From Euglena gracilis (taxonomy: Eukaryota; Euglenida; Euglenophyceae; Euglenales), in NCBI GenBank assembly GCA_039621445.1, contig CP154955.1, positions 14,447,307 through 14,511,306 of the forward strand: DNA of 64,000 nt. The letters are read 5' to 3'. A model generated the notes under the pieces. The model did not search any database. It saw nothing but the letters and a program-made list of their open reading frames with translations, and was not told the origin of the DNA. The position numbers were made by a program, and so were the translations under genes. Position 1 is the first letter of the stretch, and each line of letters opens with the position of its first letter. Positions 23,824 through 33,928 of this stretch are shown piece after piece.

Positions 23824-23896
23824 GGGTTAGGGTTAGGGTCAGGGTCAGGGTTAGGGTCACGGTCAGGGGTAGGGGTAGGCGTAGGGTTAGGGTTTG
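23824..23896 (+). repeat. Interstitial telomere-like tract
   Basis: Degenerate TTAGGG-type hexamers: GGGTTAGGGTTAGGGTCAGG, then TTAGGG, TCACGG, TAGGGG and TTAGGG variants over about 70 bp. A shorter match is at 23,236-23,252. It is internal and degenerate, so not an active chromosome end here. Confidence 0.8.
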
Positions 23897-24059
23897 GGCA
23901 TTGCACACCAAAGGATTTTTGTCATTGGCCATGGATCTCACCTGATTTAGCCATTTTTCACAATTTTTTTGAATTTGGGACGTTTTTTGACGTTTCTGAG
24001 GACATTCGGATGGGTGTACGTTCATTTTGAATTGAAATAGGAGAATCAAATTTTTGAGG

Positions 24060-24205
24060 GGGGGGAGGGCTTAAAAATTAAAAATGGGGGGGGGGGTAAT
24101 GCGGTTTATTGGAGGTCGGGCCGACCTGGTCGGCCCGACCTCCAGAGGTCGATAAGCCATGGCCAAAGGTCGGCCCGACCTAGGTCGGCCCGACCTCCAG
24201 AAGTA
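24060..24205. repeat. GGTCGG-C/G-CCGACC palindromes, part B
   Basis: Five further copies of the 13-bp palindrome at 24,113-24,202, preceded by GGGGGGGTAATGCGG. The complement, GCATTACCCCCCC, follows cluster A at 22,955-22,970, so the two clusters look like inverted relatives of one element. Confidence 0.85.
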
Positions 24206-24754
24206 GCATGACCAGGAATCCGCACGGAGCCCAGACCTCTCCTTCGAAGGAGAGGTCTGGGTCAGAACAGCGAAAAATTGCCATTTTTTCAAATTGTCAT
24301 TTTTTTTTAAAAAAACAGGTTCACAGCATTTTTGGAGCAAGTGCTGAAGTGAAGGTTTTAAAACCATTTTTTTAATATACGCTGGACGACTGGCTCATGG
24401 AATTTTAAATCAGCCAAAAACTGTGTGCTGGTGGTGCAGGGTAGCGCATTGGTGCAAACAGTAGAAATTTGGATGGGGAACAGGCTTCTTCTTAAGACCC
24501 CGGGGGGGGAGGGGGGGTCCCCCCCACCCACCCAGGGTGGCGCGGGACCCCCCCCCCCCGGGGGGGGACCCCCCCAAAATCGGGCCCGTTAAAGGCAATT
24601 TTCAAAAAATTTCGGCGCTTCGCGCCGAAAATGTATACCCAGCGCCTCCGGCCCGGACCCACCCACCCACCCCCCTCCCCCCCCCGGGGGGGGGGGGGTC
24701 TGCTGACTTAAAAAGCCTGATGGGGAAAGAAAACCCCAACTTAAAAACATGTTC

Positions 24755-25539
24755 AGCCCGCCAAATGCCTGCCCTGAAATTCGTGGTCATGAACACGTTT
24801 TCCATTAGGGCATCTGTGGCAATGACACGTTTTCCATTAGGGCATCTGTGGCAATCACGTGTCGTCCGAAATCGTCCGAAAATGCATTTTGCCAAATCGA
24901 TCGACGATCGCGAGCGGATCTCTGGCTGTGAAAGTTGTTCAGGTACAAACTCACCCCTCGATCGAAAACTCTTTTCATCAGACGACTAGTTCGGGTGATT
25001 TGGGCCCGCCACAGACCATTTTTATGACGGCCGACTAGCCTCCGACTAGGTTGCATACAATTTTCTTCATGGGGGGGGCTTAAAAGTCGGCGGTTTGGAC
25101 CCGTTAGTACATTAGAGTGGGTAGTCGGCCGACTAGTCGGCCGACTACCCACTACCCCCCCCCCCTGTCTCGCCGACTAGCTACCGACCAGGCCTAGTCG
25201 GCCGACCAATTGGGTAGTCGGCCGACTAGTCGGCCGACTACCCACTACCCCCCCCAGTCTACCGCCTTGCGCCTCAACAGACGGCCAGCGGTGGTCATCA
25301 GATTTTTCCACCCTTCACGGTGCTCACAAAGTTTGCCGTGCGTTTAGGTATGGGGGGAGGGGTAACACATTTTCCATTAGGGCATCTGTGGCAAAGGCAC
25401 GTTTTCCATTAGGGCATCTGTGGTAAGGCACGTTTTCCATTAGGGCACCTTTTTTTCGGTCCAAATTTCACATTTTCGCGTCTTTGACCCCTGGTGTGAA
25501 TCATGACCACAAATTTCAGGGCAGGCATTTGGCGGGCTC
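24755..25539. repeat. Large inverted repeat enclosing TTCCATTAGGGCATCTGTGG repeats
   Basis: Arms of about 39 bp, 24,755-24,793 and 25,501-25,539 (CCCGCCAAATGCCTGCCCTG / CAGGGCAGGCATTTGGCGGG plus GTGGTCATGA / TCATGACCAC). Next to the inside of each arm is a 33-bp direct repeat containing TTCCATTAGGGCATCTGTGG, two copies at 24,797-24,860 and three at 25,369-25,450. The palindromes of 25,115-25,260 are in the middle. Confidence 0.85.
25115..25260. repeat. TAGTCGGCCGACTA palindrome pair
   Basis: The block GGGTAGTCGGCCGACTAG followed by TCGGCCGACTACCCACTACC occurs twice (25,118-25,160 and 25,206-25,250). Each block is two joined perfect palindromes with the core GTCGGCCGAC, similar to the core in the 22.8-kb and 24.1-kb clusters. 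Confidence 0.9.
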
Positions 25540-25556
25540 TGAAAGCGTTTTTAAAC

Positions 25557-25666
25557 AAATTGTGGCTGACCCAGATTTCAGCCTGAAAACATGTTCAGGG
25601 GGCCCCCTTCGGGGGCCCCCCTGCTGAACATGTTTTCAGGCTGAAATCTGGGCTCCGCCACAATTT
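25557..25666. repeat. Near-perfect 110-bp hairpin
   Basis: Arms 25,557-25,598 and 25,624-25,666 (AAATTGTGG...CAGATTTCAGCCTGAAAACA and its complement) with a loop that is itself the palindrome GGGGGCCCCCTTCGGGGGCC. Only a few mismatches. Confidence 0.92.
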
Positions 25667-28600
25667 GTGTGTAAAATCCAGCCTCGTGGCACACACCCTG
25701 GCTCGGGCGTGAGTCCGGGCCCCCCGATGCCTGTTTTCAAACTGGGTCCGGGCCGGGGCCTGGGATGTCAAAAGTTGCCTCACGTAGTTCACAAACCTTT
25801 TGAAAATCCCTCACTGCAGACCGCGACCTATTTGTTTTTCTGTTGACCGTTACTGGGGCAACTGGTGCCAAACGTGTGTGTGCACTGCAGGATCTACCCG
25901 AGGGGCAGTGGAAGCTCTTTGGACAGTGAAAATCATGTGCTTTTACCACGGTCATCCACATCAAACAGCAGGGCAGCCGCCTTCCAAAGGAAGAGAATTT
26001 TGTCTGTGTTTGGCTTTTTCACATGCTTTCCTCCATTGTTGCTTTCACTGTCGTTCTCTTCCGTATTTTGTTTTATTCCACGTAACACACCCCCAGACCC
26101 CAGCTCAGCGCAGTGCCCCATGGGTGTAAGGGGACTGTCCACTCACCACACAGCAAACTGGGCCAGAAGCGAAGTTAGCGCCGGCCATAAATAGACAAGT
26201 GCAACCAAGAGGAGGTCCACCTGTCGGGCTTTCCAGTGACCGGCATGAAGCACCGAAAAAAAATTTTGCACCTCCAAAAACTTGCCAAAAATGCCCATTT
26301 TAGCCAGTTTTGGGATATTTTTTTTGGAAAATCTGCCAAAAAAATCTCATTAAACTCATTAAAAACCCCATTTCCACTTTGGCGTGCAGCGCCAGAGGAA
26401 TTTTTTTCCAGTCGGGAGGACCCTGGGCCCCCGGGGAAGGGTCCCTTTTTTCCAGTGCCAAGCAAAATGGCTTGGCAGTGGTCCTTAGCATACCATTGCT
26501 AAACACCTGTCCCACCCCACCCACCCCCTGGGGGGTGACTGACTGGTTTTCTGGCGAAGAGCCCCCCCCCCCCCCCCGGGGATGGGGTAGGCCCAAAAAT
26601 GAAAAGTGGCTGGCCTGGCGCCGGAATTTTTTGGATTTTTTGAGACTTTTTGGCAATAGTGCCTTGCCAACATGAGGGGGGAGTAAAGTGACTGACTTGT
26701 TTTTTCAGAGTGGAAAGTGACCCCCGGGGAGGGGGGTCGCTAAGCAATGGTATGGTCTTTTGGCAATGACCTGATCGGTGAGTATCCGCATTTTTTTTGT
26801 GTGTCGGTGTGTGTTGCCGATGCACACTAATACACAATAAGAAGAGGTCTGCTTCTGACCAATACATTGCAGGGGGGGAACACACTAGCCAGGCCTCAGA
26901 GAAAATGGGCAAGAAAAGGTGCAGTTTTTTTGAAAAATGTGCAAAAATGAATCTGCGAAGAAAAGCACAAGAATCAAAAAATTGCAAAAAATGCCCAAAA
27001 ACATGCAAAAAAAATGGCACCAAATTACAACAATTGTATGGAATACGTTGAAAGTGTCAGGTTGAAAAAATTTCGGAAATTTCAAAAAAAAAATGCAAAA
27101 AAGAATTGCAAAATGGTCCAAACCGCGAAAAACTTGGTAAATGAGGAAAAATGCGACAACAGGGGAAAAAATGTGCTGGAAAAAAAGTCGGAAAATGCAC
27201 AAAAATGTGCTTTTTGAAAATTTGAAAGAAATGTGCAAAAAATGTGGAAAAATGCGAAACCCATTCCCCCCTGAAAATTTTTAGTTCAGGTCCACGACAG
27301 GGGGCAAATTTTTTCCGGCGCTGAGGTGGAAATGAAGTTTTTAATGGGTTGGCCAATTTTGTTCCAAAAAATCCCAAAATGGCCAAAAATGGATCATCTT
27401 TAACCAGTTTTGGGAGCCAAAAACAATTTTTGGTGCTTTGCACCGGTGGGGCACTAGGATTTTCACTTGCCAGATTGGACAGCTGCAGCAGGACCCCCAG
27501 GGGTCCTACGGGCTGGCTGGGAAAAGGCCAAAAAATGCCCCCAAAACAGTCGTTGGCATTTTCAGCCAAATTTTGGAGGTGAAGACCCAACCACCAAAGA
27601 ATTCCATTTTGGGCCATTTTTACCCCTTTTTGAAGAAAAATTTTGTCGCTTTGCGCCGAAAACTTAAAAAGTCAGCGAACACCCGGGGGGGGGGGTCCGC
27701 ATCCCCTTGCTGGGATAAAGCCTGGCTGGGGGGAGGGGACAGCGCCTTCGCGCGGTCCCCACCCCAAGGCTCCCCAAATTGGCCCAGACACAGTTGTTGG
27801 AAGCCATAAGGCGCATGTACACCAAACACGTGTGCTTGGGAACCCTCCAACGGCTACCTCATCAACACAAGATGTTGTTGGAACACTTTGGGGCAGATGA
27901 GACCAAGCTCCTCACGACACCATGCACTTTGACCTGGGCTTGGGCTAGAAATTTGGGCTGGCTAGCTTGCCCCCCCCCCAAGAGGCTGAGCTTGGCTGAT
28001 TTCAGTTCGGGCCTGAAATCAGCCAAGTCAATCCTGAGCCAATCCTCAGGCGTTCGCAGTGGCCTGGGGGAAAGGGGGGCTGGACTGCGGGGGTTTTGTT
28101 AAGCGGAGGGGGACCCAACCCCGGGGGGGGGGGGGGCTGTCCCCTGGCCCCCTGAAATTTTGGCCATGCACTGTCTTTGGTCTGAGGCCGTGCAGAAGGG
28201 CGAAGATTCAAGACCCTTTCGGTCTCGAATTCGGCCCTTGCACTTCCCTCTGTTTGACCCGGTCCTGGACCCAGACCGCATCCTGATTACATTATACAGG
28301 TCTGATGGCAAATTTTGTCAACACCGGCTGTGGACGTAGTGGCTTGGTCAAGGCCCAAATCTGGCTAACACTGGCGCAAAGACGGCCTGAAATTGCCCTG
28401 ATGTGGTCGCTTTAATCATTCACTGCCCCCACAGCCAGCGTTGACAGCGGTTGCCATCACATGGCCCAAAGCTGGTACCGGCTGCCCACCCTGGTCACAA
28501 TTAAAACATTTCGCTCCTATGTGCCTATGTGACTGGCCTCATATTTCTTTTGGTTGCAAGGTGAACCTGAAACAGGTCATTGTTTAAGGACCCCAGGGGT

Positions 28601-28904
28601 TTCCAAAAAGGCATGTTTTTTTGAGGTTTCCAAAATAGGTATTTTTTTCATTTTCAAAAAGACCATTTTTTTTTAGTGTTTTAGAGTTTTGAAAAAACAT
28701 TTTTTTAAAAAAGAAAAACCATCAACCCTGGACCCTGTTCCTTCGGTGCTCGCATCGAAGGAATTTTCCTTGTGTGGTGCTGTGGTGGGGGGTTCAGGGC
28801 TGCATGGGAATCCTGGAAACCCTTTGGGTGGTGGTTGGGGGTCATTGGTGTAGAAGTGGGGGGTCGGGGGGGGGGGGGGGGGCGGCCGCCCCCCCCCGAG
28901 ATTT
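25667..28904. other. Gene-poor DNA with foldback fragments
   Basis: No supported gene. It holds A-rich tracts (26,930-27,250), C/G runs (26,560-26,580; 27,685-27,700; 28,120-28,135; 28,860-28,900), a CTTTGCGCCG half-hairpin at 27,645-27,660, and T runs near 28,610-28,720. A stretch of ordinary complexity at 25,780-26,170 is open on both strands but gave no recognisable exon. Confidence 0.55.
26478..26772. repeat. Foldback element
   Basis: GTCCTTAGCATACCATTGCTAA at the left is complemented by TAAGCAATGGTATGGTC at 26,740-26,758. The interior contains TGACTGACT words twice and a C/G-run palindrome, the plan seen in other foldbacks of this window. Confidence 0.7.
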
Positions 28905-29620
28905 TGGAAAGAAAGAATTTTTTTTGAAAAGTGTGCATTTTCTCACCACATTCTTTGTGCCTTTTCAATTTATTACAAAAAAAAACTCAACTTTCATTGA
29001 ACCTTTTGGTGTTATTCCTGTTGGAGGTCACTACCGTCTCGCCGCCCTTCGGGCGGCCAAACAAGTCCAAAACTCATGGGTCGGAGGGGGCGAAAACCTT
29101 CTTTTTTTCAATTTGGGGGTGTTGTTTGCGAGTATCTCACTACCGTCTCGGAAACACATGCATTTTGCCTTGGCCTCTAAATTCAGAATTTTAAACTGCA
29201 CACCATTTCTGTTGCAAATTTGGCTTTTTTGGGGGGAAGCCTTTGGGAAAAATGCATTACCGTCCAGCCGCCCTTCGGACGGCAATACGTTTTTTTTTGT
29301 TCCATGCAAAATAGCTCGGAGGGGGCAGGTTTTGGGAGGGAACTCTCATTACCATCTCTTTTTCCACATTTTGCACTCTTTTTGAAATCCCTCCTTTTGA
29401 ATTCCCAAAACACAAAAGGCATCACCGTCTCTTGCCGCCCGGCTTGAATGTCGAAATTGTGGTGGATTGTGCCATGATGTCAAAAATTCCACATTTTTTG
29501 TCACATTCAATGCCATCTTGCAAAAAAAGCGCTACCGTCTTGCCGCCCTTCGGGCGGCGAAAAAATCATTTGTCAAGGATCTCCCCCCCCCCCCCCCCGA
29601 GAGAAAATTACTTCTACACC
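28905..29620 (+). repeat. Dispersed repeat family, copy 2 (TTCGGGCGGC hairpins)
   Basis: Colinear with 18,841-19,840 on the same strand and roughly 75-85% alike by eye in shared blocks. Hairpins GCCGCCCTTCGGGCGGC lie at 29,041-29,057 and 29,545-29,561, with a mismatched version at 29,268-29,284. It ends at a C run (29,582-29,598) followed by GAGAGAAAATTACTTCTACA, as copy 1 does. Confidence 0.85.
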
Positions 29621-29801
29621 CCTGTTGGGGGATTCAACGCAGGCCTTCACCCTCCAGATCTGGGTATCTGGGACGTCCGGATCGGGCTCTGGGGATCCCG
29701 CCTTGTCCCTGATTTTTTTGGGGGGGAAGGGTCCACATTTGAGAGCCACCCAATTCATTTTCTGCAGGGCTGAGCGGGCAAGGTCGTCAAGAGCCACTTT
29801 C

Positions 29802-29902
29802 CCTATCCGGCAGGCAGGCCCAAGTGAATGGCAGCCTCCCCGCAGGCCACGGTATGATGACCAGAACGGGTATTTGTCGGATGGCGACGTTCCTTTGACC
29901 AG
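29802..29902 (+). CDS. Duplicated exon-like module, first copy
   Basis: The frame reads PIRQAGPSEWQPPRRPRYDD then QNGYLSDGDVPLTR. It aligns without gaps, over 101 bp, with 30,217-30,317. Both contain CCCCGCAGG, a possible splice acceptor, at the same place. Conservation is best around NGYLSDG(D/N)VPL. Protein family not recognised; no donor GT follows in either copy. Confidence 0.4.
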
Positions 29903-30216
29903 ACCCAATCCCCGAACAGGCTCCTTTTTACTCTTCCTGCTGGCTGCGAGGTTCCTGCTGGCTATTTCTTTTGTGTGTACATTGCCCATGTGGCTTATTG
30001 ATGAGCACAGACTGAACTCCAATGACAATGGGCCATCATGAAACTGGGTGGGAGTGGAGACGTTGAATTTTGCATTTTTTAATTTATTGTGTGTCCAAAG
30101 TCTTTTGTCATTTTAGATCACCACCAGTTCATTTTTACCACGAGTTTATGGTTTGAGGATTTTGGGAAAGATATTTTCCTGCTCTGCTGGAAGGGGCCTG
30201 ACCCTGAATTTCCTAC

Positions 30217-30317
30217 CACAATCGTCAGGCAGAAGTATTGGAACGGGATGCACCCCGCAGGGCCACCAACACTTTTCAGAATGGCTATTTGTCTGATGGC
30301 AACGTTCCCTTGAACAG
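30217..30317 (+). CDS. Duplicated exon-like module, second copy
   Basis: The frame reads HNRQAEVLERDAPRRATNTF then QNGYLSDGNVPLNR. Same length and frame as the module 415 bp upstream. Differences include synonymous-looking changes in the NGYLSDG part (GGG/GGC, TCG/TCT, CCT/CCC). If only the part after CCCCGCAG is exonic, both exons are 57 bp. Confidence 0.4.
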
Positions 30318-32550
30318 GACCACACAACTGCTTGATTCCACCTCCAACCCATTTGTATTATTGCTCCACCTCCAATTGGCCAGCACACACACTCTGAACG
30401 GTGACTGTGCCCAAAAAAGGAATGGATTGGCGGGCCTTTCCAAGAATTTTGTTCTGTTTTGGCCGAGGTCACCAAAGCTCCCCCACAGTTTTTTTTTTGA
30501 TGGTGTTCATTTTTTACCCCCCACCCCTATGATTTTAACAAAATGGTGCCAATTTGCGCCAATTCCCAGTTTTCGATTTGTGTCCCCAGAAACAGGTGAC
30601 ATCTGCAACAATTAACAATTACGCTTCTGGATTCAGATTAGTTTTTTCTTCGTCCGCTCCTGAATGGTCTGCTGAGTGGTTGCTCTCTTGATATTTTTTT
30701 TCATTGGGTGCAACTGACAACGACACTGGTTTGGTAGAGCAGCGAACATAACTTTCTTTTGCAGCATAATAGAGCGATATGCATTTGTTGGACAGCCTAC
30801 AGATGATTTTTTTTTCCCTTGTGGCAGCTGTGTTGGTAACTCACAGCCATAAGTTCTCGATTTTGTCCCATATCTCCAGCTTTCAGGTCCTTGAGAACAA
30901 GGCTGGATTGAGGTATTGAGGTTGAGGTTGAGGTTGAGGTTTTCCAACCTCCATCTTTCCTCAATGTCACCTCAATGCCAAAATCCAAAGGAAAATGATT
31001 CAACAACAAAAAGCTTTGAAAAAAATGTTTCAAAGAGAGGCAAAATACATGATTTTTTCAAGAATTGGGCAGTTGGTCACTTATCTCAAGTTTTAAATCA
31101 CCAACCCACAATGTTTTTCTTGTTTCCACCCACTTATGTTGTAAATTGGCAGAAAAGCTGACAAACTTGTCTTTGAGGAAGGTTTTTTCAAGATGAGATG
31201 GTCCCATCGACGCATTTTGTGAGTTCAATTATTTGAATTTTGGACATTGAGGTTGAGGTTGAGGTTGTTGACATTGAGGTTGAGGTGTTTTTCCAAACCT
31301 CAACCTCAATCCCGCCCTGTTGAGAAGCCCTCCAAATTTCCCCTTGAGGTTTTTTCCTGAGGCTGCCAAGTATTTTTCTACCGTTTCGCCAGTGAATTCA
31401 AGTTAAAACAGTCGGGGAGGCAAAAACGTGGTGCATCTAGGTCTGGATCAACCGGAACCTGGGTTTTTGTGAAGTCATTTCAATTTCAAACGGTTCCTGG
31501 GCATTGCCAGTGTGCAGCATTGTTGATGCGCAAGCACAAACAGCCCAAAGAATTCATCCATGTGATAGTTGCCTCACCACTGCAAGAAATTTCAGACCAT
31601 TGATCCGCCCCTTTCCTTTCGGGCGCAATTCTGGCAGTTGTGTGTTTTGAACTCGCCAATTCCGATCCCAGGGCAGAGCCCCTGCACCTCCCTCGCGCCT
31701 CCCCGTGAAGGACGTTCAGATGGTGTGCTATTTGTTTGTTTTCATCCTCCAACCACACCTCAAAATTCTTTCTGGCAAGATTTTCTGTCCGGACATGTGG
31801 CCCCGGGTGAGGCCAAAGGCCGAGGAAGTCAAAAAATGATGTCAAAAAAGTTTGCACCCAAAAGTAATTTGGTTGCAAAAATTTACAACAGGTGAGTGGG
31901 CAGGGATTCCCACAAATTCGTGCCATGAACAATCGTGGATAATCACGAGACAGCATGCCTCACTTGGGGAATGGCTTCAGAACCCCCGAGGCAGCTGAAT
32001 GAGTGGCACTTTTTCCCCATATTTAAGTTGTCCATTTTTTCCAGTAATTGCCTGATGATTTTGGGCCAGTTTTGAAGGGGAGCTGGGGAGAGGGGGACCA
32101 TGCATGGGTGGTTTTTGAAAAGTTGGGCGGGTTGGTTTGGACCCGGGATCAGGGATTTTTTTAAGTTTGGACCCCCCGGGGGGGAGGGGGGGTAGGGTGG
32201 GTGGGTCCGCCGGACCCCCTCCCCCCCCCGGGGGGGGGGGGGGTGGGGGTGGGATATACTTTTCGGCGCCGCAGGCGCCGAAAAAAATGCTATTTTTAGC
32301 ACTTTTCGCGATTTTCCGGACATTTTTTTGTGGGTCCCCCGGGACCCCCTCCCCCCCCCCCCCGGGGGGGCCCCCCCAGGGGGTGGGTGGTGGGGGGACC
32401 CCCCCCCCCCCCCCCCCGGTCTTAAAAAAACCCCTGCCCGGGATAAAGTGCCCCCTGGGGTCACCAAGTGAAAGAATGGATGACGCCAGCCTGATTTGGC
32501 TCCCATTCATATGTTGCGCTGCATATGTTGATTCATGTGTTGTGCCGCAG
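30318..32550. other. Intergenic DNA with GAGGTT minisatellite
   Basis: Contains GAGGTT hexamer tracts at 30,908-30,942 and 31,240-31,312, the latter folding back on CAACCTCAACCTCAATCC. G/C-run palindromes at 32,170-32,260 and 32,340-32,420 bracket a TTTTCGGCGCC-GCA-GGCGCCGAAAA hairpin (32,261-32,287). At 31,831-31,889 an open frame beginning with two ATG codons ends at ACAACAG|GTGAGT, a consensus donor, but its phase does not fit the exon at 32,551. Confidence 0.5.
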
Positions 32551-32702
32551 GAGGCCCGCATCCAGAGCAACCGGCAGCGCATCCAGGCGGACGCGGCCCG
32601 CCGCCGGCAGGAGCAGCGGTCCGCCGCCGTGGCACAGAGCCGCAGCCGCTCGCTGCCCCGCGGCCCCGCCCTCCACGCCCCGGCCCCCGCCCATTCCTCG
32701 CG
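32551..32702 (+). CDS. Penultimate exon, Arg/Gln/Ser-rich protein
   Basis: After TGTGCCGCAG the frame reads EARIQSNRQRIQADAARRRQ and continues through SRSRSLPRGPALH. Third codon positions are almost all G or C, unlike the flanking DNA and like the lipase exons downstream. The first half could form a charged helix. It ends in phase 2 at TCCTCGCG|GTGCTG; without splicing the frame would stop at a TGA six bases later. Upstream exons were not identified and no family was recognised. Confidence 0.6.
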
Positions 32703-33204
32703 GTGCTGAGCCACCGCCGCCCCTTCCCGGACATTCATGTGGAGTATGGCCGCCGAGGACGGGAAACACGCCACGGCACTGAGAGGCTGAGCGGAGGAAT
32801 GCCCTCGTCGGCGGATTGCAGTTGGGGGAGGCTCTGGTGCGTGGGCGTGGCACCTCGATCCGGCCAGAGGTGTGGGATTGCGGATTTTGGAATTCAAGTT
32901 GGGGCTGCCACAAGGTGCAGAGATTTTCCTGGGTTTGTCAGAGTGTTGATTTAAACTGTCCACTGCTTTGCTTTTCCATCTGCACATATTTGTGTTAATT
33001 TTGCTCCTTCTGTCAACATGGCGAGGGTTTTCAAACCATTTTTCGATTGAAAAGTGGCTGTCAACAACCCTGGCCCCAAGTTAATTGAATGGTTGCCCAG
33101 TTAGTTTGCATTGAGTTCCTGTTTTGGGCACTGCCAGCATTCTCGGACCAGGAATTCCTAATTGCTTTTGGAGGGAAATTTTCAAGCGTTGGGTGCCCCT
33201 CGAG

Positions 33205-33388
33205 CCTCTGCCATCGGCGCACCGCGGACTCATACGGCGGGCACCAAGTCATCAAGCCGGGCGGCCCCAAGCACGTGGTGCACCGCGCCGGCGAGGTGGA
33301 CGTGCCCCGGCGCAGCCCCAGCGTCCCGCGGCCCGCCCCCCGGCGCAGCGCCAGCGTGCCCCGGAGGGCTGGGAGGAACTTCGGCTAG
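33205..33388 (+). CDS. Last exon, Ser/Pro/Arg-rich C-terminus
   Basis: After CCCTCGAG the exon begins in the phase left by the exon ending at 32,702. It reads LCHRRTADSYGGHQVIKPGG, then VVHRAGEVDVPRRSPSVPR and PRRSASVPRRAGRNFG to a TAG. The repeated R-R-S-x-S-V-P-R motif and high GC3 support coding. The tail looks disordered and could hold basophilic-kinase type sites (R-R-S-x-S). It could be the 3' end of a gene preceding the lipase pair; function unknown. Confidence 0.6.
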
Positions 33389-33928
33389 GCTGGCTGTGGG
33401 TACGCTATCACTGCACTGCCTCGCTTGGCGCACCCGCAAAACAAGCACGCCGACACACATACTGGGTCGGTGGCATAGACCATGCGAATGTAAATGCGAA
33501 GGACATTGACCTGACCCTCTGACCACAGCTCCACCTACTCCTCACTGTTTCGCTTTTTTTTTTGGATTCTGGACCAAGGCAGCCACTCAACAAGCCATTC
33601 AGAAACAGGGATTGTGTTGGCACCCGAAAACAGGCAAAGTCAGACCGGGTTGGCACTGGGTTGGATTTTTAAACCAACGTTTTGAGATGAAAAACAGAAA
33701 TTTCTGTTTCGTGCCACAAAAAAGGGACAAAAATTGCCAATCAGCACGAAAAAATCACGAAAGAGTCACGAAAGGGATTCTTTTCTGGACAAAAGAAAAG
33801 GAAAAAGATTTTTTCTTGTGGTAATTGAACTTTTTTTTTGGTTTTGGACAGTTGTGTTTACCATCTTTTTTGGGTTTGGTTTCGTTTCATTTGCTCATTT
33901 TGGTCATATTTTGAAGCCACTTTGAGAA
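33389..33928. other. Intergenic spacer
   Basis: No gene seen. AT-rich DNA after the TAG at 33,388; T runs at 33,549-33,560 and 33,831-33,840. Confidence 0.6.

Noticed and set aside
31831-31889. First exon with a consensus donor (ACAACAG|GTGAGT) for the Arg-rich gene
   Set aside because: The donor is excellent, but it ends in phase 2 while the exon at 32,551 needs phase 0; not joined without transcript evidence.
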